From Methylophilaceae bacterium (lineage in GTDB: Bacteria > Pseudomonadota > Gammaproteobacteria > Burkholderiales > Methylophilaceae), in contig JAOLWQ010000001.1 in assembly GCA_028342535.1 (NCBI GenBank), positions 310,001-374,000 of the forward strand: a stretch of 64,000 nucleotides of DNA, given 5' to 3'. Under the pieces are notes generated by a model that had not been told where the DNA came from, did no database searches, and saw only the letters and a list, made by a program, of their open reading frames with translations. Of this stretch, positions 46,166-55,532 are shown piece after piece. How positions within the stretch are numbered: position 1 is the first letter of the stretch; each line of letters opens with the position of its first letter. The position numbers and the translations under genes were made by a program.

Positions 46166-46546
46166 TTATGCTGCTTGAATTGCAATTGAGTTTTTAGTTA
46201 AAGTTATCTTATTTTGACCGTCAACATAGACTAAAAGTGGTTGATAATTTTCAAGCTCTATTTCATTATAATTAGCAAATGTAGCAATAATTAGCTTATC
46301 TCCCGGATCTGCTTTATGAGCCGCTGCACCGTTGATGGATATAATTCCTGAATTTTTTTCTGCTTGAATAGCATAAGTTGAAAATCTTTGCCCATTAGTT
46401 ATATTGTAAATTGATATTTGTTCATATTCTTTTATGTTTGAAGCTTCTAAAAGTGACACATCAATTGCACACGAACCTTCATATTCAAGTTCTGAATGAG
46501 TTACTGAAACTCGGTGAAGTTTAGATTTGAGCATTATTCTTTGCAT
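46166..46546 (-). CDS. panD: Aspartate 1-decarboxylase
   Basis: Makes beta-alanine for pantothenate. The proenzyme cleaves itself at Gly-Ser in YEGSCAID to form a pyruvoyl group. The start reads [24 protein letters not shown], and [26 protein letters not shown] follows. The 126 residues match the family. It is 36 bp after panC and heads no further pan gene; together with panB and panC it gives the pathway to pantothenate. Confidence 0.95.
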   Translation of the reverse strand: MQRIMLKSKLHRVSVTHSELEYEGSCAIDVSLLEASNIKEYEQISIYNITNGQRFSTYAIQAEKNSGIISINGAAAHKADPGDKLIIATFANYNEIELENYQPLLVYVDGQNKITLTKNSIAIQAA

Positions 46547-46582
46547 GTTCTTTATAGTTTAGTTTTAATCGTCACATTATAG

Positions 46583-47422
46583 TCAGATAGTCGAGGGGAT
46601 GCAAAATTCTACATTATCGATTAACCTGACATCGCCAAAAAATCCAGCACTTAAGGCTACTAATTTCGAATCCTTATTTGTTGGTTTTTTTAAATCGGAT
46701 TGTCTTCTTATCTCGAAATAATCAATTTTCCAGCCTTCCTTAGTTAATTCTTCTTTAGCCATAAGTTCAGCATCATGAATTTTTGCTCCATTTAATACAG
46801 ATTCAGTACATATTTTAAGTTTTTTATATAACTCCACTGCATTTTTAATATCTTTATCAATAAGAAGGTTATTTCTAGAGCTTAGTGCAAGATTGTTAAT
46901 ATTTCTGATGGTTGGAGCTTCTATAATTTTTATTGGTAATTTAGAGTCAGAGACAAACTTTTTAATTAAGTATAATTGTTGATAATCTTTTTTTCCAAAA
47001 ATAGCATAAGACGGGTTTGTTAAATTAAAAAGTCTGTCAACAACTGTAATTACACCCTTAAAATGACCTATTCTCGTTTTGCCACATAATTCGTTAGAAA
47101 TAATTGGCATTTTGTAAGAAAGAAATGGTTTTGTTGGGAAGATATCTTTTGTCGATGGCGTAAATAGTATAGTTACCGCACTATCTTTTAATAGGCTTAC
47201 ATCTTGTTTTAATGTTCTTGGGTAATTTTCTAGATCATGTTTCGAGTTGAATTGAATGGGATTAACAAAAATGGTTAAGACAATATTTTTAGATAGTTTT
47301 TTTGCCTCCTTTATTAACGATAAATGACCCTCATGTAAATTACCCATAGTTGGAATCAGAGTAATATTCTCTAGTTTATTTAAATTCTCTTTGAGGATTG
47401 ATGGTGATTTAATTATCTTCAT
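46583..47422 (-). CDS. panC: Pantothenate synthetase
   Basis: Joins pantoate and beta-alanine with ATP. The 279 residues contain LIPTMGNLHEGHLSLI (nucleotide-binding HxGH), TIFVNPIQFN, IFGKKDYQQLYLIKKFV, and LALSSRNNLL. It overlaps the panB gene by one base. Confidence 0.96.
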   Translation of the reverse strand: MKIIKSPSILKENLNKLENITLIPTMGNLHEGHLSLIKEAKKLSKNIVLTIFVNPIQFNSKHDLENYPRTLKQDVSLLKDSAVTILFTPSTKDIFPTKPFLSYKMPIISNELCGKTRIGHFKGVITVVDRLFNLTNPSYAIFGKKDYQQLYLIKKFVSDSKLPIKIIEAPTIRNINNLALSSRNNLLIDKDIKNAVELYKKLKICTESVLNGAKIHDAELMAKEELTKEGWKIDYFEIRRQSDLKKPTNKDSKLVALSAGFFGDVRLIDNVEFCIPSTI

Positions 47423-48153
47423 TAATTCTTGCGTTTATGAATTTTTTTAATAAATTTTTCTATTTTATCAAACAAAGAAGGGGCCTCTGTTTTATCAGTT
47501 TCATTTTTGTCATTGGAGAAAGATGCTGATGTAATTCCTAGTAAATCATATAGAACTTCAACTTCGCCATTACAGAAAGTGGAAGACCTAAAACTTATAG
47601 TTGGAATTGATAATTGATCAGTAATAGCTTTATCATCTGATTCTGAAGTCATTGACATCACGAGCATTTTTAAACCTGCTGCTTCAAGATTTTTAGCTTT
47701 GGTAAGTAAATTTTTATTTGCTAACATTTTATTTTTATTAACTTGAGGCATACAGCCTATATGCCCACAAACTAAAATTTTATTAACACTTAAATATTTA
47801 ACAATATCTAGGATATTATTTTCCCCTTCAATTTTAACCATATCTGCACCAGCTTTAATAAGTAATTTTGCATTCTTTAAAGCCATATTTTTATTAGAAA
47901 ATGAATTAATTGGCATATCGCTAATTATCGGCATTAACGGTGCCCCCTTTCTAACAGAATTTGTATGGTATAGAACTTCGGCCATCGATACTTCTAATGT
48001 TGAAGATTGACCTTTTATTAGTATTCCTAAAGAATCTCCAACTAAGAGAGCATCACAATTAGTTTTGGATAAATAAGATGCAAAAGATGCATCATAACAA
48101 GTAATAATGGCAATATTTTTCTTGTTAAATAATTTTTTTAAGTCACGCATCAT
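47422..48153 (-). CDS. panB: Ketopantoate hydroxymethyltransferase
   Basis: Transfers a hydroxymethyl group from methylene-tetrahydrofolate to 2-oxoisovalerate. Recognisable segments are ITCYDASFASYLSKTNCDALLVGDSLGILIKGQ, MAEVLYHTNSVRKGAPLMPIISDMP and VCGHIGCMPQ. The 243 residues are somewhat shorter than the usual 260-280: the region before the C-terminus that normally reads DG-V-V-DL-LG seems shortened (VLYDLLGIT follows). It abuts the kinase gene by one base. Confidence 0.9.
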   Translation of the reverse strand: MMRDLKKLFNKKNIAIITCYDASFASYLSKTNCDALLVGDSLGILIKGQSSTLEVSMAEVLYHTNSVRKGAPLMPIISDMPINSFSNKNMALKNAKLLIKAGADMVKIEGENNILDIVKYLSVNKILVCGHIGCMPQVNKNKMLANKNLLTKAKNLEAAGLKMLVMSMTSESDDKAITDQLSIPTISFRSSTFCNGEVEVLYDLLGITSASFSNDKNETDKTEAPSLFDKIEKFIKKIHKRKN

Positions 48154-48800
48154 TACATTAATATAGGGTTAAAAAATTCTCTAGTACTATTAATTTGATT
48201 AATTCGCTCTATCAGAATGTTTAACGCTGATTTATCTTCTAACAAGTCGATATTTTCATTGTTAATAATTAAAACTCTAGATTGATGATTATTATGAAAG
48301 TAGTTACTGTAAGATTCTGCAATTTTCTCTAAATACTCAGTAGAAATTTTTTGTTCATATGGTATTTTTCTGTTTTCCACACGTTTCCTTAAAAGGTCAA
48401 CAGGTGTTTGAAGATATATAACTAAGTCTGGAGTAGGGGTTTTAGGATGAAGGTAATTATAAATTTGTGTATAAAGTTTAAGCTCCTCATTGTCTAAATT
48501 GAGATTAGCAAATATTGGATCCTTTTGAAGAAAAAAATCAGCAATTATTCCATTTCTAAAGAAATCTTGTTGGTTAAGCTCATTAATTTGCTCAGCCCTT
48601 TGAAAAAGAAAAAAAAGTTGAGTTGAAAGTGCGTAATGCTTCATATCTTCATAAAACTTTGGCAGAAAAGGATTTCTATCTGCTTTTTCAGAAAACATAT
48701 TAGCTCCAAATTTATTAGATAAAAGTTTAGCTAAAGTTGATTTTCCAGACCCTATTGGCCCTTCAACAACTATATATGGGTATTTGTCAAAAATATTCAA
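48153..48800 (-). CDS. Deoxynucleoside kinase
   Basis: A 215-residue kinase of the dCK/dGK type. The P-loop VVEGPIGSGKSTLAKLL is near the N-terminus, followed by ADRNPFLPKFYEDMKHYALSTQLFFLFQRAEQI, the DFFLQKDPIFA segment replacing the usual DRSxxSD, and the lid RVENRKIPYEQKI. It salvages purine deoxynucleosides; in betaproteobacteria it commonly sits between folK and panB, as here. Confidence 0.85.
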   Translation of the reverse strand: MNIFDKYPYIVVEGPIGSGKSTLAKLLSNKFGANMFSEKADRNPFLPKFYEDMKHYALSTQLFFLFQRAEQINELNQQDFFRNGIIADFFLQKDPIFANLNLDNEELKLYTQIYNYLHPKTPTPDLVIYLQTPVDLLRKRVENRKIPYEQKISTEYLEKIAESYSNYFHNNHQSRVLIINNENIDLLEDKSALNILIERINQINSTREFFNPILM

Positions 48801-48804
48801 ACTA

Positions 48805-49281
48805 TTAAATCCTAATAATATTTTCTGGAACTAGCTTATTTATTATATCTATTATTGCACCATGAGTCGGAATCACAATAGTTTCATCGATATCTTTTAA
48901 TGGCATTAATACAAAAAGTCTTTCGTGCATTCTTGGATGAGGAATAGTTAATTTTTTTTCATTTAAAACCAAACTATCATACAAGAGAATGTCCAAATCT
49001 AAAGTTCTGGGACCATTTTTATCAATTCTAATTCTACCCGCGACACTTTCAATTATTAAAAGTTTATTAAGAAGTTCATAAGGCCCAAGATCTGAATCAA
49101 TTTTTATAACAGCATTGATAAAGTTAGGTTGATTTAGGATTCCTACTGGTGGAGTTTCATATAGATTTGATTCGTTTAAAATTTTAACTCCCACTATTTT
49201 TTTAATAGATAAGATTCCCTTTTTAACCTGTTCTTTTGGGTTTCCAAGATTACTTCCTAAAGCAATAAAAATATTACTCAT
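48805..49281 (-). CDS. folK: 2-amino-4-hydroxy-6-hydroxymethyldihydropteridine pyrophosphokinase
   Basis: Pyrophosphorylates the pterin precursor of folate. A short enzyme of 158 residues: IFIALGSNLGNPKEQVKKGI at the start, SNLYETPPVG, the RIRIDKNGPRTLDLDILLYDSL core and LTIPHPRMHERLFVLMPL. It overlaps pcnB by 8 bp. Confidence 0.95.
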   Translation of the reverse strand: MSNIFIALGSNLGNPKEQVKKGILSIKKIVGVKILNESNLYETPPVGILNQPNFINAVIKIDSDLGPYELLNKLLIIESVAGRIRIDKNGPRTLDLDILLYDSLVLNEKKLTIPHPRMHERLFVLMPLKDIDETIVIPTHGAIIDIINKLVPENIIRI

Positions 49282-50518
49282 TGTTTAGATTTTTCTTGGT
49301 AATAATAAGCAAATCCTGATTCTCTTTATTTGATTCAATAAATTGGGTCCACCACAATCCTTCAGATTTTGAAATTTCTAAAGATTGACATCGGAGTAAT
49401 AAAAAGTCGTATGAAGCTCTAAACCTTGGATGACTTAAAAGCCTGTATATTTTTTTTGATGATGTGCTATTAAATCTTGGTTGAAGCCTCCAAATCTCAC
49501 TCATCGTGATGGCAAATCTTTTTTGTACTGGAAAAATTCTTGCTTGTTTCTGAAGTACATCATCAATTGCTTTATTTAGAGCTAAAGATGGGTGGGGGAA
49601 ATTTTTTTTATACTTCTTACTCAACTCACGAACATCTTTCCATAAAAAAACCGCTAATAAGAATCCTGGGTTTATAGATTGATGATTTTTAATTCTTAGA
49701 TCGGTGTTTTTAAGACCTTGTAATAGAAAATTATTGAAATCTTTATTATTATTTTCTAAAGATGGAAAATAAATATTACTTAAATTATGTTTCTTAAAAA
49801 GGACCATACTTTCTTGGGCATGGCCTGTTAAAAAAAATTTCATAATCTCATCAAACAAGCGAGAGTAAGGAACAGACTTAAGAAGATTAATAGAATTTTT
49901 AATTTCACTTACAGATTCACTATGAATCTCCATTTTTAATTTTGCTGCGAAACGAATAGCCCTCAAAATTCGAATTGGGTCTTCTTTATATCGTAACTTA
50001 GGCTTTCCAATAAGACGTAATTGATTATCCTGGATATCTCTTATTCCATCGTAGAAATCAATTATATTTTTATCTTCAACATCGTAATAAAGCGCATTAA
50101 TAGTAAAATCTCTTCTTTCAGCATCTTCCTTAATGGATCCGTACTCATTATCTTTTAAAACTCCATTCGACATTTTTATTTTCTCACGAGGCTTTGCTCT
50201 GAATGTCGAGACCTCGATAATCTCACGACCATAAATTACGTGAACAAGTTTAAACCTTCTTCCAATAATTCTTGATCTCTTAAAAATTGATCTTACTTGC
50301 TCTGGGGTAGCATTAGTAGCAATATCAAAGTCTTTTGGCTTGTAGCCCATCAAAATATCACGCACTGCTCCACCCACTATAAAAGCATGAAAGTTATTTT
50401 TTTTAAGTATTGTGAGAGTATCTAAAGCTGAATTACTTATTAACGCATGATTAATTTTTTTTAACTTAAAAAATGAATAAATTTTTTTTTGAAAGACCTG
50501 CAGAAGATTACTATTCAT
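49274..50518 (-). CDS. pcnB: Poly(A) polymerase I
   Basis: Adds 3' poly(A) tails that mark RNA for decay. The nucleotidyltransferase head carries FIVGGAVRDILMGYKPKDFDIATNATPEQVRSIFK with the catalytic DxD, then RRDFTINALYYD and LRLIGKPKLRYKEDPIRILRAIRFAAKL. The C-terminal basic region is shorter than in E. coli (414 residues against about 465), as is common. The related CCA-adding enzyme differs at the RRDFTINAL region, and the PcnB subtype is supported by position next to folK. Confidence 0.9.
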   Translation of the reverse strand: MNSNLLQVFQKKIYSFFKLKKINHALISNSALDTLTILKKNNFHAFIVGGAVRDILMGYKPKDFDIATNATPEQVRSIFKRSRIIGRRFKLVHVIYGREIIEVSTFRAKPREKIKMSNGVLKDNEYGSIKEDAERRDFTINALYYDVEDKNIIDFYDGIRDIQDNQLRLIGKPKLRYKEDPIRILRAIRFAAKLKMEIHSESVSEIKNSINLLKSVPYSRLFDEIMKFFLTGHAQESMVLFKKHNLSNIYFPSLENNNKDFNNFLLQGLKNTDLRIKNHQSINPGFLLAVFLWKDVRELSKKYKKNFPHPSLALNKAIDDVLQKQARIFPVQKRFAITMSEIWRLQPRFNSTSSKKIYRLLSHPRFRASYDFLLLRCQSLEISKSEGLWWTQFIESNKENQDLLIITKKNLNNE

Positions 50519-50530
50519 GAATTGTGACTA

Positions 50531-51076
50531 TTAGATATCTTTTTTCCAAAACACATCATTGAAATGATTAATTTTGTTTAAAAATCTAGCTAATACGAAG
50601 AGCATATCAGATAGACGATTAATATATTTAAGAGATGCTTCATTTACTTTATCAGTTTGGGCTAAGTTAAATAAATTTCTCTCAACCCTCCTGCAAACCG
50701 TTCTTGCTAGATGACAATATGAAGAGGCCTTAGAGCCACCAGGTAAAATAAATTCTTTTAATGACTCTAATTCATCATTCATAGCATCAAGCTTATTTTC
50801 AAGGAAATCAATTTTCTCATCATTTATTTTTATATGATTTGGTATAGATAATTCCCCACCAATATCAAATAAATCATGCTGCACTTTCTCAAGAATAATT
50901 TTCTTATCATCTGGTAATTTTTCTGTGAGAAGGATTCCAATAATTGAGTTTAATTCATCAATATTGCCTAAAGACTCAATGCGAGCATGAAATTTATCTA
51001 CTCGAGATCCATCAGCAAGGCCAGTTTTCCCCTGGTCGCCAGTACGTGTATATATTTTTGTTAGCCTATTTGCCAT
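50531..51076 (-). CDS. Cob(I)alamin adenosyltransferase, PduO type
   Basis: A 181-residue ATP:corrinoid adenosyltransferase. YTRTGDQGKTGLADGSRVDK at the N-terminus, IESLGNIDELNS, FILPGGSKASSYCHLARTVCRRVERNLF and YINRLSDMLFVLAR are the PduO family signatures. It converts cob(I)alamin to adenosylcobalamin. Its presence implies an adenosylcobalamin-dependent enzyme somewhere, though no such enzyme or B12 pathway gene is in the window. Confidence 0.9.
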   Translation of the reverse strand: MANRLTKIYTRTGDQGKTGLADGSRVDKFHARIESLGNIDELNSIIGILLTEKLPDDKKIILEKVQHDLFDIGGELSIPNHIKINDEKIDFLENKLDAMNDELESLKEFILPGGSKASSYCHLARTVCRRVERNLFNLAQTDKVNEASLKYINRLSDMLFVLARFLNKINHFNDVFWKKDI

Positions 51077-51146
51077 AATTTACCATTTTAATATTCTACA
51101 TTAACCTACTTTATTTTTTATTTTTATCTCTATAATTAGCAATACA

Positions 51147-51950
51147 ATGAAAAATACACAACCAATTGGAATTTTTGACTCTGGAGTAGGTGGGATATCT
51201 GTTATGTCTCATATTCAAAGCTTACTTCCTAATGAAAGTTTAGCTTATGTTGCCGATTCTTTATTTGCACCTTATGGATTAAAAAGTAAAGATGTGATTT
51301 TAGAAAGATCTAAAACTGCTATTGATTACTTAATTAAAAAGCAATCTTCAAAGTTAATTGTAGTGGCTTGCAATACTGCCACTGCTGCAGCTATTCAAGA
51401 ACTTCGTCATATATATGAAATTCCAATTATAGGCATGGAGCCTGCAATAAAGCCTGCTACTAAAGCCACTATTTGCAAAAAAGTTGGAATCTTAGCAACG
51501 AATGGCACATTAGAAAGTGCAAAATTTTCTGCATTACTAGAAACTTATTCAGGAGAAATTGATTTTCATACGCAACCTTGCCCAGGGCTAGTTGAGCTTA
51601 TAGAGCAAGGAAAAATTAATGATTTATCTATAAATATATTGATTCAAAAGTATCTAGACCCGCTGATTGAAAAAAAAGTTGATACTATTGTTTTAGGATG
51701 TACACATTATATTTTTATTCGTAAGCTGATTAAAAATCAAATGGGAGCTAATGTAAGAATAATCGATACTGGTTTAGCTGTTGCTAAACAGGTAAAAAGT
51801 GAATTAGAAAAGTTTTCATTAACAAATAAAACAAATGAAAAATATTATTCAATATTCACTAATAGTCAAAACTTGAAAATGGAAGAGATAATTAGGTCTA
51901 TGACTACAAATTTAGATTTTAATTACAGCTATCATAGTAATTGGAATTAA
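51147..51950 (+). CDS. murI: Glutamate racemase
   Basis: Supplies D-glutamate for peptidoglycan. Both catalytic cysteines are present: C75 in VVACNTATAAA and C185 in IVLGCTHYIF. The start is PIGIFDSGVGGISVM. The 267 residues are normal. It is divergent from the adenosyltransferase gene and convergent with ilvE. Confidence 0.95.
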   Translation: MKNTQPIGIFDSGVGGISVMSHIQSLLPNESLAYVADSLFAPYGLKSKDVILERSKTAIDYLIKKQSSKLIVVACNTATAAAIQELRHIYEIPIIGMEPAIKPATKATICKKVGILATNGTLESAKFSALLETYSGEIDFHTQPCPGLVELIEQGKINDLSINILIQKYLDPLIEKKVDTIVLGCTHYIFIRKLIKNQMGANVRIIDTGLAVAKQVKSELEKFSLTNKTNEKYYSIFTNSQNLKMEEIIRSMTTNLDFNYSYHSNWN

Positions 51951-51971
51951 TTTTTTATATCTTGATTGCTT

Positions 51972-52907
51972 TTAATCAATATAACTTAACCAATGCTCGT
52001 AATCGGGATTATCCCCTTTAACCGTATCAAAATATATTGTTTGTATTTTTGAAGTTAAGGGACCTTTTATACCTTTTCCGATAAGCCTTCCATCAAGCTC
52101 CTTGATAGGGGTAACTTCCGCAGCAGTTCCAGTAAAAAAAGCTTCATCAGCAGTGTATACCTCATCACGAGTGATACTTTTTTCATTTACTTTAACATTT
52201 AACCCTTTGGCTATTGTCATGACTGTATCTCTTGTAATACCTTCCAAAGCGCTAGTTAATGTTGGTGTTATTAGCACACCATTCTTAACTATAAAAATAT
52301 TTTCCCCAGTTCCCTCAGCAATAAAGCCTTGGGTATCTAATAATAATGCCTCGTCATAACCATCGTTAGTTGCTTCTTGGTGCGCTAATATAGAATTCAT
52401 ATAATTCCCATTAGCTTTAGCTTTTGTCATTGTGCTATTTACATGATGTCTAGACAAAGAAGATGTTTTAACCTTGATTCCAGAATCAAGAGCTTCTTGA
52501 CCCATATAAGCTCCCCAACTCCATGCGGCGACTATTACATTAGTAGATAATTCTTTTGCAGAAATACCCATTGCTTCGGCCCCATAAAACGCCATAGGTC
52601 TTATATAGCCAGACTTTAAATTATTCTTACTAATTGAATCTTTATGAGCCTGATTTATTTGAGCGGGAGTAAAAGGTATTTTTATCCCTACTATATGGGC
52701 AGAATTAAATAATCTTTTTGTATGATCCTCTAATCTAAAGATAGCAGGACCTTTTTTTGTTTCGTAAGCTCTTACACCTTCAAAAACACCCAAACCATAG
52801 TGAAGGGTATGAGTAAGTACATGTGTATTTGCTTCACGCCAAGGCACAAATTTATCATTAAACCAGATAAACCCATCACGATCTTCCATTGTCTGTGGTA
52901 TTGCCAT
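51972..52907 (-). CDS. ilvE: Branched-chain amino acid aminotransferase
   Basis: PLP-dependent transaminase for leucine, isoleucine and valine. Fold type IV motifs include FVPWREANTHVLTHTLHYGLGVFEGVRAY, the PLP lysine in TKAKANGNYMNS, DEALLLDTQGFIAEGTGENIF and FFTGTAAEVTPIKELD. The 311 residues are typical. With leuA it forms part of leucine synthesis in the window. Confidence 0.95.
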   Translation of the reverse strand: MAIPQTMEDRDGFIWFNDKFVPWREANTHVLTHTLHYGLGVFEGVRAYETKKGPAIFRLEDHTKRLFNSAHIVGIKIPFTPAQINQAHKDSISKNNLKSGYIRPMAFYGAEAMGISAKELSTNVIVAAWSWGAYMGQEALDSGIKVKTSSLSRHHVNSTMTKAKANGNYMNSILAHQEATNDGYDEALLLDTQGFIAEGTGENIFIVKNGVLITPTLTSALEGITRDTVMTIAKGLNVKVNEKSITRDEVYTADEAFFTGTAAEVTPIKELDGRLIGKGIKGPLTSKIQTIYFDTVKGDNPDYEHWLSYID

Positions 52908-53013
52908 AATGCCCCTTTAAACTTTTAATAAATTTCTTTGTTCTATCTCAGAATATCTTAAATGACTCTTAGTTAGCATGATAAAATGAATTATAACTTT
53001 TAAGAAACTATAC

Positions 53014-53580
53014 ATGAATAAATTTTTTGTTATTTTACTACTATTATCAACTTTATTGTCTTGTTCGGACAATAATTTAATTTTTAATGGGTCAAATTTA
53101 ACAGAGGCCAAATTCAATTCTTATTTTGAACTAACTTCACACAAGGGCGAAAAAAAAACTACAAAAGATTTTAAGGGAAAAGTTGTTGCAATTTTTTTTG
53201 GGTTTGCTAGTTGTCCTGATATATGCCCTACGACGATGATTGAGCTTAAAAATATTAAATCTCAACTGGGTAAGAATTCAGATAAATTGGAAGTTTTATT
53301 TGTTTCACTTGATCCTGAGAGAGATACACAAGAGTTATTAAGTGCATTTATACCCTCTTTCGATTCTTCATTTATTGGCCTTACTGGCAGTATAGAAAAT
53401 ATTGAAAAAATTACACAACAATTTAAAGTTTATAGGAAAAAAGTTATACAAGGTGATTCCTATACGATTGATCATTCCTCCGGTATATATTTGCTTGATA
53501 AAGAGGGTATGATCAGGGTTCGTCATCCTTATGGTTCAGAGATTCAATTAATCGTTGAGGATATTGAAAAGCTGATTTAA
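53014..53580 (+). CDS. SCO1/SenC/PrrC copper chaperone lipoprotein
   Basis: A 188-residue thioredoxin-like protein that delivers copper or electrons to cytochrome c oxidase. A lipobox LLSC (Cys17) anchors it on the periplasmic face. The metal site is complete: Cys67 and Cys71 in ASCPDICPTT and His154 in TIDHSSG. It is convergent with the YgjP-type gene, sharing the TTAA stop. A terminal oxidase gene is not in the window. Confidence 0.9.
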   Translation: MNKFFVILLLLSTLLSCSDNNLIFNGSNLTEAKFNSYFELTSHKGEKKTTKDFKGKVVAIFFGFASCPDICPTTMIELKNIKSQLGKNSDKLEVLFVSLDPERDTQELLSAFIPSFDSSFIGLTGSIENIEKITQQFKVYRKKVIQGDSYTIDHSSGIYLLDKEGMIRVRHPYGSEIQLIVEDIEKLI

Positions 53581-54293
53581 TCTATTCTATAGAGCCTAAA
53601 TCCATTTTCTTTTAAGTACAGCTCTGCTTCCTTGTAATTTGGAAATAATAATTGGACTTGCTGCCAGAAATCACTTGAATGATTCATAAATTTTAAGTGA
53701 GATAATTCGTGGCAAATTACATAATCAATTACATATTTAGGAGCTTGAATTAATCGCCAGTTTAGCCTTACCTCTCTTCTAGAATTACAAGTTCCCCATC
53801 TGGTTTTTGCATTTGATATCAATGTTGCTTGTACTTTTAAATTATTTTTATTACAGAGATCCTCAACTCTTTTGGAAAAATATTCAAGAGCATATTTCTT
53901 TACCCAAGCAATAAAAAATTTTTTTAATTTAGGTTTGTCTGATAAATTTTTAAAGCTTATAAAGCATTGATCATTCTTAATATATATATTATTAACCCCT
54001 ATTTTTAATATAATTAATATTTGTTTATTAAAAATTTTAAATATTTCACCATTACCAATCTTAAAAGGTTCTTCATTTTGAATAGTGAGTAATAATTTTT
54101 TTTGAATCCATTTTGATTTTTTTTGAAGTAATTGATGAATTTTGTAGTTTGTCATTAAGATTGGAGCATTAACAATAAGGCCTTTCGGTGTAATCTTTAA
54201 ACTTATGGTGCGGCGATATTTTTTTATCAATTCATAGGTAATACATGAACCATCTTGCAGTTTTAATTGCTTAGTCCCAGATAGATTAAACAT
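53577..54293 (-). CDS. YgjP-like (DUF45/M48-type) metallopeptidase
   Basis: A 238-residue protein of the YgjP/WLM-like group. The zinc motif is HELSH (195-199) with a third ligand His205 in HLKFMNHSSDFW. The N-terminal half (YRRTISLKITPKGLIVNAP) and TRWGTCNSRREVRLNWRLIQAP are characteristic. No substrate is known for the family. It overlaps plsC by 8 bp. Confidence 0.85.
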   Translation of the reverse strand: MFNLSGTKQLKLQDGSCITYELIKKYRRTISLKITPKGLIVNAPILMTNYKIHQLLQKKSKWIQKKLLLTIQNEEPFKIGNGEIFKIFNKQILIILKIGVNNIYIKNDQCFISFKNLSDKPKLKKFFIAWVKKYALEYFSKRVEDLCNKNNLKVQATLISNAKTRWGTCNSRREVRLNWRLIQAPKYVIDYVICHELSHLKFMNHSSDFWQQVQLLFPNYKEAELYLKENGFRLYRID

Positions 54294-54993
54294 TTATTTT
54301 TACCATCTCTGATTCTATCCAGTCTTTAGCAATTTTATTTGCCTCTCCTGATGAAATATTAGATGTATCAATAGCTAAACCTATTGATACTGTAATTTCT
54401 CCTGGATATTTAATGAGTGAATTTTTAGGCCAAAAAGATCCAGCATTATGTGCAACTGGAATAATATTTATTTTAGCTTTCTTCGCTAACCATGCACCAC
54501 CAATATGATACTTACCAATTTCTTTCGGTTTGATTCTAGTACCTTCTGGAAAAATAATAATACAAAATCCTTTACTTATTCTATCAACACCCTGTTTCAA
54601 CATTTGTCCTAAAGCCTTTTTTCCTGCTTTTCTATTTATGGCGATAGGAGATGTCATAGCTAATCCCCAACCAAAAAAAGGAATCCACAACAGTTCTCTT
54701 TTAAGAACCCAAACTTGAGGCGGAAAAATTTTCTGAAAAGCAAGGGTTTCCCATGCTGACTGATGTTTGGATAAAACCATAAATGGTTTTTTAGGTATAT
54801 TCTCAAGCCCATTCACTTTAAAATTTATATTACAAGAAATCTTCAGCCATAATAATATTGTTTTAGCCCATAAAGAAATAAATTTATAGCGAGCAATTGC
54901 CGATAATGGAAAAGTTAAAATTGAAAGAATTGTGAAGGGAATAGTGAAAGCCCACACGCCTAGTTGAAAAATTAAAGATCTTAATAAAATCAT
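54286..54993 (-). CDS. plsC: 1-acyl-sn-glycerol-3-phosphate acyltransferase
   Basis: Second acylation step of phospholipid synthesis. The 235 residues have N-terminal helices, the catalytic motif LSKHQSAWETLAF (His77; a Glu82 instead of the usual Asp, a known variant in proteobacterial PlsC) and IIFPEGTRIKPKE. It follows gmhB by zero bases, in the order glyQ-glyS-gmhB-plsC. A divergent paralogue lies at 22211-22927. Confidence 0.9.
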   Translation of the reverse strand: MILLRSLIFQLGVWAFTIPFTILSILTFPLSAIARYKFISLWAKTILLWLKISCNINFKVNGLENIPKKPFMVLSKHQSAWETLAFQKIFPPQVWVLKRELLWIPFFGWGLAMTSPIAINRKAGKKALGQMLKQGVDRISKGFCIIIFPEGTRIKPKEIGKYHIGGAWLAKKAKINIIPVAHNAGSFWPKNSLIKYPGEITVSIGLAIDTSNISSGEANKIAKDWIESEMVKINV

Positions 54994-55530
54994 TTATTTC
55001 TTTAAAATCTTTTCAACTGCTTGTGAAAGATTATTAAATACCCATGTATTTTTTGGGTAAGAGTTATTTACAAAAGTTTCTTCCCCTTTTCCAGTTTTAA
55101 CTAAGATTGGTTGAGCACCAACAGATTGATAAGCTTCTAAATCTCGTGATGCATCACCTATTGCAGGAATATTTTTTAAGTTGGTATCAAAACGAGCACT
55201 TATTTCTTCTAGCATTCCAGATTTAGGTTTTCGACATTTACAATTTGCATCTTCAGTATGTGGACAATAAAAAATCGCATCAATATGCCCCCCAACTTGG
55301 GCTAGCAAATCCAGCATTTTTTTATTGATTGAATTCATTGTTTCGATATCAAATAAGCCTCTACCTATTCCTGATTGGTTAGTTGCAATGATAACGCTGA
55401 ACCCATGTTGATTTAATCTTGCAATTGATTCTAGGCTGTCTGGAATAGGAATCCATTCATTTGGGTTCTTAATGAAATCTACACTGTCTTGATTAATTAC
55501 CCCGTCTCTATCTAAGATAACAAGTTTCAT
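54994..55530 (-). CDS. gmhB: D-glycero-beta-D-manno-heptose 1,7-bisphosphate 7-phosphatase
   Basis: A 178-residue HAD phosphatase for the LPS heptose precursor. Nucleophile motif VILDRDGVINQDS (Asp7, Asp9), the IATNQSGIGRGLF segment, and the zinc-binding CPHTEDANCKCRKPKSGML identify GmhB. Its presence suggests a heptose-containing LPS core. It lies 2 bp after glyS. Confidence 0.93.
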   Translation of the reverse strand: MKLVILDRDGVINQDSVDFIKNPNEWIPIPDSLESIARLNQHGFSVIIATNQSGIGRGLFDIETMNSINKKMLDLLAQVGGHIDAIFYCPHTEDANCKCRKPKSGMLEEISARFDTNLKNIPAIGDASRDLEAYQSVGAQPILVKTGKGEETFVNNSYPKNTWVFNNLSQAVEKILKK

Positions 55531-55532
55531 TT

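Noticed and set aside
52917..53117. Reverse-strand 66-residue ORF over the ilvE-SCO1 spacer
   Set aside because: Overlaps the SCO1 signal peptide on the opposite strand, has no SD and is not family-like.
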